Of a stretch of DNA of 64,000 nucleotides, positions 1 through 9,519 are shown piece after piece; the stretch's first letter is position 1; each line of letters begins with the position of its first letter. The stretch spans positions 7,068,001 through 7,132,000 of the forward strand of contig NZ_JBBOCA010000001.1 in NCBI RefSeq assembly GCF_038002225.1. Direction: 5' to 3'. This stretch comes from Paenibacillus sp. FSL R7-0204. Lineage in GTDB: Bacteria > Bacillota > Bacilli > Paenibacillales > Paenibacillaceae. A program made the translations under genes and the position numbers. The notes under the pieces are model-generated. The model had not been told where the DNA came from and did no database searches. It saw only the letters and a list, made by a program, of their open reading frames with translations.

Positions 1-1
1 A

Positions 2-589
2 CTGAAGCTGGATCTGACGCAGATATCAACCTTTGCAGGCTTTATTCAAGAAGTGAAGGAGAGTCTCCAAAACATTTGGAACCGGACAACCTTTGATTAC
101 TTGGTGAATAATGGCGGTATCGGCGGACCCATGCTGTTCACTGAGATGAGTGAAGAATATTTCGACAAGATTCTGAATACAAACTTCAAAGGACCTGTTT
201 TTCTAACACAACAGCTTGCCGGATTCATGGAGGACGCCGGAGCTATTGTCAATACCACGAGTTCATCGAAAAATCAATCATTTCCGGGCTACTCCGTCTA
301 CGGCTCGTTAAAAGCAGCCTTCTCAACTTGGACCCGCTATATTGCCAAAGAGCTTGCACCGCGCCATATTCGGGTCAACGCCGTGTCGCCTGGTCCTACG
401 CACAGCAATTTCGGCGATGGAGTATTCGATAAACATCCCGAATTCATTAAGCCGCTGGCTGAGCAATCTGTATTTGGCAGAATCGGCCACCCCGAAGATA
501 TAGCGAAGGTTATTGTGAGCTTGTTGTCCGATGAGTTCGGGTGGGTTACAGCCCAGGACATTGAAGTGTCTGGCGGACATTTGCTTTAA
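2..589 (+). CDS. Short-chain dehydrogenase/reductase, C-terminal part
   Basis: This is the 3' part of an NAD(P)-dependent SDR oxidoreductase. The reading frame is open from base 2, so the start and the nucleotide-binding Gly motif lie outside the window. Visible family marks are the NNGG version of the NNAG motif, the serine cluster NTTSSS, the catalytic YGSLK (YxxxK) pair and the PGPTHSNF segment that follows the active site. The C-terminus TAQDIEVSGGHLL is typical of classical SDRs. The substrate cannot be told from sequence. The downstream gene is convergent and separated by a hairpin. Confidence 0.9.
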   Translation: MKLDLTQISTFAGFIQEVKESLQNIWNRTTFDYLVNNGGIGGPMLFTEMSEEYFDKILNTNFKGPVFLTQQLAGFMEDAGAIVNTTSSSKNQSFPGYSVYGSLKAAFSTWTRYIAKELAPRHIRVNAVSPGPTHSNFGDGVFDKHPEFIKPLAEQSVFGRIGHPEDIAKVIVSLLSDEFGWVTAQDIEVSGGHLL

Positions 590-596
590 TTCTGCT

Positions 597-633
597 CAAG
601 TGGAAACGGCTTAGCCGTCCTTTTAAGAAAAGG
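597..633. repeat. Degenerate copy of a dispersed palindromic repeat
   Basis: The block AAGTGGAAACGGCTTAGCCG, followed by TCCTTTTAAG, matches the left half of two longer elements at 59942-60001 and 61898-61958. Only the left half is clear here. It sits just after the SDR stop codon. Confidence 0.55.
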
Positions 634-650
634 TCACTGTCCCATATATG

Positions 651-691
651 CCAAAAGACCGTCCTCCCGGCAAAGAAGTACGGTCTTTTGG
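651..691. terminator. Bidirectional terminator-like hairpin
   Basis: CCAAAAGACCGT pairs perfectly with ACGGTCTTTTGG across a 17-nt loop. It lies between the convergent SDR and xylanase genes, so it can serve both. A 41-nt relative with compensatory stem changes is at 5045-5085. Confidence 0.7.
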
Positions 692-717
692 ACGTATTCT
701 GTTCCTATGCGAATCTC

Positions 718-3700
718 TTACTTATTGTACAATCTGTAGAGGAATACCGCCGCTTCTGCTTTGGTGGTATTGCCGGCCGGATTGATCTTGTTACCGCTGC
801 CTTGGATAAGCCCTTCCTTCACCATGGCGGCTACGCTGCTCATCGCATAGGAAGCCACCTTGGACTTGTCGGAGAATTTCTCCAGATCCGCAGTTGTACC
901 CTGGGTATTCAGCTTTTTCTCCAGCTTCAGGGCCCGTTCGGTCAACACCATCATGTCCTGCCTTGTAATCTTCTGATCGCTGCCGAAGCTGCCGTTGTCG
1001 AGGCCATTCGCAATTCCAAGCGCTTTGGCAATGACAAGTTCATTATAGTAGTAAGCATTCTTCTGTACATCGCTGAAATTGCCCTCTGCCTTCGCAGTCA
1101 ACCCAAGTGCTCTGACAAGGGAATACAGGAAATCCGCTCTGGTGATGTCCGTTGACGGATTGAATAACTGTCCTTCTGTCTTGAGAATATCCTTCGATGC
1201 AAGAACTTCGACCGCGTTCTTCGCCCATGTCACCTTTCCGAGATCTGTGAATGTCTTGGATGCGTAAGATACTGCGAAATCGCCGAAATGAGTAGTTGTG
1301 AAGGTGACCCTACCAGTCTTGGAAACATACCGTCCGCTTGGTACGGTCATCAACTTTCCACTTTCGTCCATGTACCGGATAACGATCATTTCAGGATTCT
1401 TCAATTCATCCGCAGTTGGCTGGTAAGGCACGGATACCGTTACAGGTGCACCGGGATTGCTCCAGGTTGTTTCTTTGCCATCCACCTTAAGGCTAAGCTG
1501 AATGAACGGTCTATCGCCTAGAGCCGCCTTTTCTTCCGCTGTGAGCCCCAACTTGTCGCCTTTTCCAATCTCCAGCGCTACTTCCTTGCCGCTGCTTTCA
1601 GGTGTGCCTGTCAATAGATTACCGGAAATGACAACCTGACCGAATTCGGTGGAAATAGTCAGTTTGTTATCCTTGGTTCCGCTGGTCAGTGCTGCGGCAG
1701 GCAAGCCTACCGAGTATGAATTCACTCCTTGCACGGCAGGAATGTCCAGCGTCACATTTTTCCCGATGAATTCCTTTGCTTGTGCCAGATCCGATACCTT
1801 AACTGATGCAGTCGTATTGTTCACTGTTGCCTGCATGGTTACTTTCTGGCCTTCTACAACGGGTGCTGCAGGTGTTGGAGAAACTGCTGGTGCAGACGTT
1901 GCATAGGTTCCAGGTGCAGACGTTGCAGGCGCAGGTGTTGCTGGTTCAGGTGTTGGTGATGGTGTTCCAGGCTTGGGAGTGGCCGGAGTCTCCGTCTTAC
2001 TGTTGGTTACTTTCAGGGTATAGGTCTTTACCCTTCCGTCTACCCCTGTAACCTCAACCTTTATATCTGTTTTGGTGCCCGGTGTCAGCATTATAGCTTC
2101 GGAAGCTGTACCGCTGGCAACCACCGTATCGTTGACTTTCAGGGTTGACCTGCTGTCTGCCGCCGCCGCTGTCACGGTAATGCTGCTGGCATCCTTCAGG
2201 GACACATCATACTCTGTGGTGGCCGCGTTGAACGCTGGCTCTAGTGTTCCTGCACTCAAGGACAAGCTGCTGAGGTCGGCGTTCACGCTATTAGGTGTAT
2301 AGACTCCAAGATCGCCAAGGTCGATGGCATTATTCCCGATGGCCTGATATTCGCCAGTAAAATAATCATCCAAATAAGAATGTCCCAGAATGAACCGGTC
2401 CGGCTTCATAGCGCCATAGTACCCGGCATTCGCATTACTTTGGCCGTCAAACAGGACATAGCTTCCCTGCCATCCGGAACCGGTTACGCCCCAGCTGATG
2501 ATGTGATCAATATACGGGGCGAACTTGTTAAACATTTTGTAGAGCAGTGCGTACTGATAACCAAGAGCGTCCGACTGTCTGACATTAAGCACTGCCGGAG
2601 CAGTTGCGCCTCCTCCAGGGGCATCGGTCGGCACCTTAAGATCCAGCTCTGAATAGGTAATACCCGACAGCAGGCCCCGGTCAACGAGAGAGGCATAGAG
2701 GGCCATCGCATATTGGTTGTCACTTGCAAGGGTCTTACCTACCGCATCATGTCCCTGGATTCCGATATCTTCGATCAGGGGTCTTCCGTCATACAGCGGA
2801 TCAGAACGCCATGCGGTGTTTAATTCGAGAACCATATTGTATACGGTTCTAGCTTTGCTGCGGGTGGCAAGCCCGTAATCGTTGTAAGTCAGCTTCGGAG
2901 GATTGTCAACGATGTAGCTGTCAATGCTGCCTTTGGTGTCGTGTCCATCCAGCTTCATATACTCTGGAAGGTTAGCGTAATTGGCTTTGTAAGCTTCCGC
3001 CATCTTGGCGTTGGGGGCCGCGATGTGCGCGTTTTTGAACAGCAGGTATACGTAATGATCGGTGATGTCGCCGCCAATCTGATCATCCGACATGGCAGCA
3101 AGCCAGTTAGTATGCTTCAGGCTCGTTCTCCAGCTGTTCGCATCCTTAGGGATAATCTCGCTGTGGCGGCTCTCGTGTACTTCTTCGTTCAGCACATCCC
3201 ACGAATTGAAAGGAATGACGCCCCGGGCTTCACTGGAGCCGTATTTCGTATCTGTGGTCAGGAAGTGCCGCATCACATACATCGTATGGTTAAACTGCAC
3301 TCTTCTCGCCATTTCTTTGTCTACCTTAACCGTAGTCGTAACGCCGTTGCCAAGTCCGTAGAACTCGGCACTGCCGTTATACCCGGAGGGCAGGCTTGCA
3401 GGGATCATCTGCGCCATCCAACCAGGGGCCTGGTTATACCATGCCAGAACATGACCGTGAGACTTGTACTGTCCAGGAGTTCCCGAATCCCGGATCGCCT
3501 GATAAGAGTTAGTCGGGAAGCTGTATTCCGCTAAGCCAGGGGCAGTGGTTGCGCCGTTCATAGCCTCGCCGTTCACGTTCTTCAGCCATTCCGGCCCACG
3601 GGGGTGCGTGCCTTCGGCCTTCAGATTGTTGCCGTCGACGAAGATCTCATAGTGATTGGCTCTGGTTCCGGTTACGGGCCCTGTGCCGATCGCGCCGACC

Positions 3701-4755
3701 ATGAACAAGCCATTCTTCTTATTGTACAGACTCTTTAGAGGCGCTACGACACTCTGGTTTTCCTTGTTGACTACGTTCGGAAGGGCCTCGCCATTCGGAT
3801 CTGGAGCAGTGATCTGGATGTTCGAGACCAGCAGCATACCGGTTTCTGCAGGACGGGAATTCTCTCCATGAAGCTCCAGAACGAAGTTTGAGGAAAGCCC
3901 CGTTGAGGCATTAATGCTATGATGCGCCTTCAACCAGGATTCTCCGTTGTAGCTGCCCACCCAGTCCGGATTGAGATTGTTGTATTGGTAATCTCTGAGG
4001 TAGCTGTCGCTGGGAGAAGGAGTGTTATTATTATTTCTGATTCTCCATCTCATGAATTTGCCTTGTGCGCTCTTGGGATAGTAGACATCGAATTCAATTG
4101 TTGAACCCTCTGTAACATTGACGGCCGGGGACAACGGGGATTCCAGACTTATGCCGCCGAAGGTGCTTTTCCCGTTGTGGGCGTAATTAATCTGGAGCAC
4201 TTCCGATTTACCTTGGGCATCTGCAAAAGGATACGCGATCGTCTTGAATGTGCCGCCGGCAAAGTCGGCAGGAACGCGGTTGTCCAGCGGAGTTCTAGCC
4301 GTCCAGCCGTTAGTGGCCGCAGTAACTTTTACAGAAACCTTACCGGGACCCGGATCAAGACGGAAATAAGGATCGGAGCCGTCTGATTTAATATTTTTGC
4401 TGAAATTCATTATTGCTTCTTTAAGTGTTGCAACAGCTTCGTCATTGGGAGTGTTCGCATTACGCGCGAGCTCAATCGCATCATTCAGAGCTTGGAGCTC
4501 GTCAACATGCACCCACGGCCAGGCCTGCTTCACATCAGAACCATAAACTGATCCATACACGGAATGGCTGACTTGGAGCGGGAACTCCGTATTGCCGGTT
4601 TTTAGAGCTTCGGCCTCTGCAATGAGACCGCTCAGTTCAACGGACGGTTCCTCTCCAGCCGCAGCCGCCGGGACCGGAGTATACGTGAAGATGGAGAACA
4701 ACATGATGATAACGAGAAGGCGGGAGATGCTGATTACATATTTTCTACTGTTCAT
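718..4755 (-). CDS. SLH-anchored multidomain GH10 xylanase
   Basis: A secreted endo-1,4-beta-xylanase held on the cell wall by SLH repeats, 1345 residues. A signal peptide (about 1-34) is followed by a short helical region, a CBM-like beta domain (about 135-325) and the GH10 barrel (about 330-830). The acid/base Glu is in SWDVLNEE near residue 523 and the nucleophile Glu in YSELDL near 703. Then come a cadherin-like beta-sandwich (about 835-925), a Pro/Thr linker, another beta domain and three SLH repeats (about 1167-1345). AAGGAG lies ten bases before the ATG. A cre-like site upstream suggests catabolite repression. The GH10 call is firm; the exact xylan substrate is not known. Confidence 0.93.
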   Translation of the reverse strand: MNSRKYVISISRLLVIIMLFSIFTYTPVPAAAAGEEPSVELSGLIAEAEALKTGNTEFPLQVSHSVYGSVYGSDVKQAWPWVHVDELQALNDAIELARNANTPNDEAVATLKEAIMNFSKNIKSDGSDPYFRLDPGPGKVSVKVTAATNGWTARTPLDNRVPADFAGGTFKTIAYPFADAQGKSEVLQINYAHNGKSTFGGISLESPLSPAVNVTEGSTIEFDVYYPKSAQGKFMRWRIRNNNNTPSPSDSYLRDYQYNNLNPDWVGSYNGESWLKAHHSINASTGLSSNFVLELHGENSRPAETGMLLVSNIQITAPDPNGEALPNVVNKENQSVVAPLKSLYNKKNGLFMVGAIGTGPVTGTRANHYEIFVDGNNLKAEGTHPRGPEWLKNVNGEAMNGATTAPGLAEYSFPTNSYQAIRDSGTPGQYKSHGHVLAWYNQAPGWMAQMIPASLPSGYNGSAEFYGLGNGVTTTVKVDKEMARRVQFNHTMYVMRHFLTTDTKYGSSEARGVIPFNSWDVLNEEVHESRHSEIIPKDANSWRTSLKHTNWLAAMSDDQIGGDITDHYVYLLFKNAHIAAPNAKMAEAYKANYANLPEYMKLDGHDTKGSIDSYIVDNPPKLTYNDYGLATRSKARTVYNMVLELNTAWRSDPLYDGRPLIEDIGIQGHDAVGKTLASDNQYAMALYASLVDRGLLSGITYSELDLKVPTDAPGGGATAPAVLNVRQSDALGYQYALLYKMFNKFAPYIDHIISWGVTGSGWQGSYVLFDGQSNANAGYYGAMKPDRFILGHSYLDDYFTGEYQAIGNNAIDLGDLGVYTPNSVNADLSSLSLSAGTLEPAFNAATTEYDVSLKDASSITVTAAAADSRSTLKVNDTVVASGTASEAIMLTPGTKTDIKVEVTGVDGRVKTYTLKVTNSKTETPATPKPGTPSPTPEPATPAPATSAPGTYATSAPAVSPTPAAPVVEGQKVTMQATVNNTTASVKVSDLAQAKEFIGKNVTLDIPAVQGVNSYSVGLPAAALTSGTKDNKLTISTEFGQVVISGNLLTGTPESSGKEVALEIGKGDKLGLTAEEKAALGDRPFIQLSLKVDGKETTWSNPGAPVTVSVPYQPTADELKNPEMIVIRYMDESGKLMTVPSGRYVSKTGRVTFTTTHFGDFAVSYASKTFTDLGKVTWAKNAVEVLASKDILKTEGQLFNPSTDITRADFLYSLVRALGLTAKAEGNFSDVQKNAYYYNELVIAKALGIANGLDNGSFGSDQKITRQDMMVLTERALKLEKKLNTQGTTADLEKFSDKSKVASYAMSSVAAMVKEGLIQGSGNKINPAGNTTKAEAAVFLYRLYNK

Positions 4756-4861
4756 CTAAGTTTGACTCCTTTTCTTATGAAGATTCTTACCCTTGGTTAC
4801 GCCAAGCCTGGCTTGACAGTCAATCCCGCACCTCCCTCTGAACCTAATGGCAGACAATGTT

Positions 4862-4875
4862 TGTAAACGCATTCA
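4862..4875. promoter_or_regulatory. cre-like site upstream of the xylanase
   Basis: TGTAAACGCATTCA fits the CcpA operator pattern TGNAANCGNWNNCA. It lies about 107 bases before the xylanase start codon, within a gene-free stretch (4756-5154) that otherwise holds only the hairpin at 5045. CcpA control is an inference; no clear promoter was found next to it. Confidence 0.45.
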
Positions 4876-5044
4876 CAAAAGCGGATGATTAGGCTGTAAC
4901 AGCTTTCATATTAGCAACTGGAAGGGAAAGTCTAAATACGGGAAATGCACGAATGATTTTAATATATTACGAAAATAGACACACTTCTCAGCCGAGTCTG
5001 ACAGTAAAAAGGAAATATGGTGCAGGAATGGGATTTGGTGAACG

Positions 5045-5085
5045 CAAATAGACCGCCCTCCCACCAAAGGTTTGCGGTCTATTTG
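5045..5085. terminator. Terminator-like hairpin after the vWA/lipase gene
   Basis: CAAATAGACCGC pairs with GCGGTCTATTTG. Length (41 nt) and the loop core CCTCCC..CAAAG match the hairpin at 651-691, and stem differences are compensated on both sides. It lies 70 bases downstream of the minus-strand stop codon at 5155. Confidence 0.7.
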
Positions 5086-5154
5086 TCGTGTCCTGTTTAT
5101 AACTCTGCGTATTCTATTCGAGCGCTTGTCAAGGTTCAATCCCCAGGTTCGGGG

Positions 5155-8100
5155 TTACTTATGATGGTAATTTTCCAGTTCGTGCAGAACCGTTGCGCTC
5201 TCTGCGCGTGTAAAGTAACCTTTCGGATCAAATAATTGATTTTCTTTGCCTTTGAGCACACCCGCATTTGACCAGTATGCCACCGCATCAATCGCCCAAG
5301 CCGAAATTTCTTTCTTGTCGGTATATGCAAGGGATAACCCTGTAACCGGCGGTTTTTTATGAATGTTATACAAAATAACAGCCACTTGCTCGCGCGACAG
5401 GTTATCATTAGCCCCAAATCTGCCGTTGCCATAACCAGTAACTATTCCATTCGCCGCTGCCCAGCCGATATATTTGCTGTACCACGCACTTTCGGACACG
5501 TCCGTGAACGAAACTTCGCCATAACTCTCCACATCAGCTCTATAGTATCGTGCCAGCATCGCTACAAATTCAGCCCTTGTAACTGGCTTAGCTGCAGCAA
5601 ATTCCCCGTTCCCTATACCGCTTACGATTCCATTCTTAACGGCCCACATAATGTGTTCATAGTACCATGCACCCTCAGCAACATCCGTGAATGTATTTAT
5701 AAATGCAGGTTCGTCTGATTTAATCAGGGAGTCTCCTTGTACTACAATTACACTCTTAGTAATGCTTGAGCCATTGTAGTTACCTTCACCCGGATAAGAT
5801 ATAACTATCGTGTGTTTGCCTACAGCCAAATTAGATAATGTGTATACTTCACCAGATTTTGCATCAGTGACGGCGACACCATTAACCGTTAACTTCAGTG
5901 CTTTCGATAACTTTATCGAGCCTGAATTCAGCACGGGTGTAAACGAATAAACCTCACCCCGTTTGATTGTATCTTTAGCATCCGGAAGCGACAGCGAAGT
6001 GGATTCCATACTAATGGATAGCTGCGGTGCAGGCGGATTATATCCTCCTCCTCCTCCAGATGCTTCTGCTCTTGTTACTGTTATCGTGTATGTCTTCTTT
6101 GACTTGTTATCCTTAGCAGTAACGGCTACGTTTATCGTATTTTCCCCAACACTCAGAGATTTCAAGCCTATTCCGCTAATGGTAGCGCCAGGATCACTGG
6201 AGGCCGCAGTTACTGTTATGCTTGAAATGCCATTACCAACACTTGCAGTATAACCGGTATGCTCCGGACTGAACGCAGGTGTAAAAGCGATATCCTTACC
6301 AAGCGAGAGCGTAGCCAGATTAGCATCACTTGAGACTGTACTTACAAATCTGGCGGTTATATTCGAATCACTATCCACGCGGAATCTATACGCTGCATCT
6401 TTAGATATAAGCACCTTATCATCCTTATACCAACCCAGGAACTGACTATCGTCATACGCAGTTGCTTCAACTTGGGCAAATGTTCCCAGCTGTCTCGTAC
6501 CAGAACCCTGCACCAATCCAAGCCTTTCATCATTCGTTGAAGCATTTATTGTAAAATAGGCAGAAGTAGCCTTTTCACCTGATAAGTCATCACTTGAGGT
6601 AATCTCAGTTCCTTTTGTTTCCAAGCGATATACAGTATCCGATGCTTCCTCAGCTGTGTTGTTTAAGGAAGAAGGATTGTACGCCGGCACTACGCCAGAA
6701 AGCTCTTGACCGGTTACAATCGGCACATCGTTGTAGTTAATGAGCCTGTTCACTTCACCAGCTTCAGGACTGTATTCATTTATAGAATAAGTCATCCGGT
6801 CATCACCAGTAGCCGTAATTACAACCGTATACTTTTCCGATGCAGGCAGGAAGACTAATTTCTCCCCATCCTCATTAAGTGCAGATATAATCGTGCTTAC
6901 TTCTTGAGGCACATCGTCAATAATCGAGGCGACCAGTTGGTTGTCATTGTTGAACACTTGCACATCAACCGGACAGTTGATCCGCACAATTCTGTACTTG
7001 CCGCTTGAGAATCCTACCGCACCGCCAGGTGTATAGTAAGAGTCCATAGATTGCATCCACGCAAGCGCCAGCTCCGGATGATGGGCTTGCCCAATGCCAC
7101 CGATGTTCTTAACCATTGTCGTTGCCAGGTTCGGATGGTTAGTCAGAACAGCTGCAACCAGGTCTAGCAGAGTAACTACTGCATTATCGAATTCAGTCTG
7201 TGAGTAAGCTGTAATTCCAGCCTCGTCCAGACTTTCTTTCAGATACTGGGCGACCTTTTCATAGGCATCCTTTTCATTGTTTCCCCAAGGATTTAGATTG
7301 GGCTTAAGCAGCTCATAGGCCAGCCAACCCCATTTACTGGAGAATTTCTCCGTTGCTGCAGCAATTAACTTCTCACTTTGCGATGAACTTGCTCCAAAGA
7401 ACAGGCCGCATATATCCCTAATTCCGTTTTGGAACTTACCCACAAAGTTCGACCGGCTCTTCAGGAAATCCTTAGTCAGCATTGTGATATACGCATTCAG
7501 GAAGGCATTCTGGGACTGGGCGTTCTTCGTATCGTCAATGATACTAATAAACGGATCGCCGCCGGGAAGTATTTTCCACCCGTCAATATTAATCTTCTTC
7601 ATCAAAAAATCATCTACGACATACGGTGCAGCTTCTTCTAAGGCATTGTAACGCGCAAGCATTTTCGATAAACTTTCGCTGTAGATTTTTTCCGAATCTG
7701 TCTCTGCACTTGGAAGCCACTTGTCAATACCATAGCGGGTAAAAGACCACACTGCAGGAGCTACCTTCGGTACTAAATCACTAGGATTAATAATATTAAA
7801 TATATTTCCGTACACATCACTATTCATGTCGGATAACAGTGCACCTGCTGGCGTTTCGAACGTATAGGCATACATATCTTGGAGTGCAAGTGTTGTTCCA
7901 GGGAAGGTTACTCCACCCTCATCAATTTTACCTGCAACCATATTTGCTGTTGCCGCACCACGGCTAAATCCCGTAATCCACAATTTAATGTCGCCTTGGA
8001 TCTCTTTGTCACTTATGTATTCTTGTAAAAAGGTGAGTACTTGGTCACGGGCCTCACTGAAGCCTTGATGTTGACCACTCTCACCGATAGTAAAGTTACT

Positions 8101-9465
8101 TGCCCACTCGCTTTCGTATCCGCCTCCGCGAACAGCTAAAGCGACGAGAGTATAATCTTTACCGTCTTCCGTAATTTTCTTGCGGGCTGCAACTGCACCG
8201 ATAGAGTCTTTTGTCGGCTTTATTTTGAACCAGTCATTCGATTCGAAGTCAGTAAACCCTATGTCGGTTAGAAGGTTATGTGCATTGTTACTTTTATTAT
8301 CATAGGAGTCACCCACATCTGCACTCGCCCAAGCCGAAAGTTCAAGATTGAGAGACATTGTAGCAAGATGTTCATTGTATAGATATGAGCTATTATAGAA
8401 GTAGGAGTCCTCGTAATAATAGGTCGCGCTGTAGTCCCGGCCAACCCCCAGATACTTAAATGTACCGGTTTTCTTGACAATGCTATTAGCCACTTCACCG
8501 AACACAAACTCTAAGTCATTTGGATCCTTCACATCATAAAAGTGCTGTGTTGATGTCGCCCAGTCCAGGGCACTCAGCTTGAAGAACTGCGCTACTTCCT
8601 TTCCTTCTTCCGGCATGCCCTCAAATGTCTGAAAAAGCCCGATGGTGTTTAGGGTTGCCTTTTTCTTAAGAGCTTCCGCCGCTTCATACGCTACGTTCGC
8701 ATACGCATATAATCGGATTTCCGTATCCATGCGCCGCCATTTGCTGCCAACCGTACTTTCATCATAGTGACCATTATAATTAGACTTTCCATCATTGGTC
8801 ATCCCGGTCGTAACAAGAACAACATTTTTCACTGCAGAAGGTTCAGATATGTCACTGATTAGCTTATCCGCAGCTTGAAGTCCGGCTGCAACATTCCGGT
8901 TATTTTTTGATGCATAAATACTATCAATTGCTCTCCCTAATGCCTTCACATCAGTTGAAAACGGAGAAACAACGGAAGCTTGGGAGCCTTTATAAGAAAC
9001 GATAGCCACGTAATTCGTTCCATCTGCAACTTGAGTGGCTTCAATAAATTTCTTCGCAGATGTCTTAACATAATCTATAGCTGTATCAGCAGTGTAAAAA
9101 ACATGGCCTTTCGAATCTACGAAATCAGAAGAAGCTGATGTATCCAGCACGAGAACAGAATAACGAAGCACTTCGTTCGTAGGCAATGGTAATACTTTTG
9201 CTGCTTGGAGCCTCTGATTGGATTGCAGCGGTTGAGCAGCCGTCATATGAACTTGTGGCGGATGAATAGGCAAATAAACCTCACTGGTCACTGTTTGACC
9301 TTCTGTAAGATCCTCACCAGAGGAAATTGCCTGCATCATACCAGACATGTTATCCGGTAACTCTTCTGCATAAACCGCTGCATTTAATAGAGGTAATGAA
9401 GCCCCTCCCGTTATAAGACAGACTGCAAGTAAAATAATCAATAAACGTTTAAACAACCTAATCAT
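5155..9465 (-). CDS. Surface protein with vWA, lipase-like and SLH domains
   Basis: A very large secreted protein (1436 residues from ATG 9465; a TTG two codons earlier is also possible). The order is signal peptide (about 1-35), von Willebrand A domain with the MIDAS motif DTSAS near residue 110, and an alpha/beta-hydrolase region with GFSRG (GxSxG; Ser near 503). An InlB/Flg_new-like repeat (about 990-1045), a cadherin-like domain (about 1047-1140), a Gly-rich linker, an Ig-like domain and three SLH repeats (about 1257-1436) follow. It follows the DUF6273 gene after 54 bases, so the two are probably co-transcribed. Lipase activity and a ligand for the vWA domain are inferences; the combination is unusual. 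Confidence 0.85.
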   Translation of the reverse strand: MIRLFKRLLIILLAVCLITGGASLPLLNAAVYAEELPDNMSGMMQAISSGEDLTEGQTVTSEVYLPIHPPQVHMTAAQPLQSNQRLQAAKVLPLPTNEVLRYSVLVLDTSASSDFVDSKGHVFYTADTAIDYVKTSAKKFIEATQVADGTNYVAIVSYKGSQASVVSPFSTDVKALGRAIDSIYASKNNRNVAAGLQAADKLISDISEPSAVKNVVLVTTGMTNDGKSNYNGHYDESTVGSKWRRMDTEIRLYAYANVAYEAAEALKKKATLNTIGLFQTFEGMPEEGKEVAQFFKLSALDWATSTQHFYDVKDPNDLEFVFGEVANSIVKKTGTFKYLGVGRDYSATYYYEDSYFYNSSYLYNEHLATMSLNLELSAWASADVGDSYDNKSNNAHNLLTDIGFTDFESNDWFKIKPTKDSIGAVAARKKITEDGKDYTLVALAVRGGGYESEWASNFTIGESGQHQGFSEARDQVLTFLQEYISDKEIQGDIKLWITGFSRGAATANMVAGKIDEGGVTFPGTTLALQDMYAYTFETPAGALLSDMNSDVYGNIFNIINPSDLVPKVAPAVWSFTRYGIDKWLPSAETDSEKIYSESLSKMLARYNALEEAAPYVVDDFLMKKINIDGWKILPGGDPFISIIDDTKNAQSQNAFLNAYITMLTKDFLKSRSNFVGKFQNGIRDICGLFFGASSSQSEKLIAAATEKFSSKWGWLAYELLKPNLNPWGNNEKDAYEKVAQYLKESLDEAGITAYSQTEFDNAVVTLLDLVAAVLTNHPNLATTMVKNIGGIGQAHHPELALAWMQSMDSYYTPGGAVGFSSGKYRIVRINCPVDVQVFNNDNQLVASIIDDVPQEVSTIISALNEDGEKLVFLPASEKYTVVITATGDDRMTYSINEYSPEAGEVNRLINYNDVPIVTGQELSGVVPAYNPSSLNNTAEEASDTVYRLETKGTEITSSDDLSGEKATSAYFTINASTNDERLGLVQGSGTRQLGTFAQVEATAYDDSQFLGWYKDDKVLISKDAAYRFRVDSDSNITARFVSTVSSDANLATLSLGKDIAFTPAFSPEHTGYTASVGNGISSITVTAASSDPGATISGIGLKSLSVGENTINVAVTAKDNKSKKTYTITVTRAEASGGGGGYNPPAPQLSISMESTSLSLPDAKDTIKRGEVYSFTPVLNSGSIKLSKALKLTVNGVAVTDAKSGEVYTLSNLAVGKHTIVISYPGEGNYNGSSITKSVIVVQGDSLIKSDEPAFINTFTDVAEGAWYYEHIMWAVKNGIVSGIGNGEFAAAKPVTRAEFVAMLARYYRADVESYGEVSFTDVSESAWYSKYIGWAAANGIVTGYGNGRFGANDNLSREQVAVILYNIHKKPPVTGLSLAYTDKKEISAWAIDAVAYWSNAGVLKGKENQLFDPKGYFTRAESATVLHELENYHHK

Positions 9466-9519
9466 CCTCAATTCTTCTTTATATGATAACGCATATAAGC
9501 GGTACCTTCTCTACGTGCA

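Noticed and set aside
688..1155. Plus-strand frame of 155 codons opposite the xylanase SLH region
   Set aside because: It is antisense to clear SLH repeats and begins inside a terminator.
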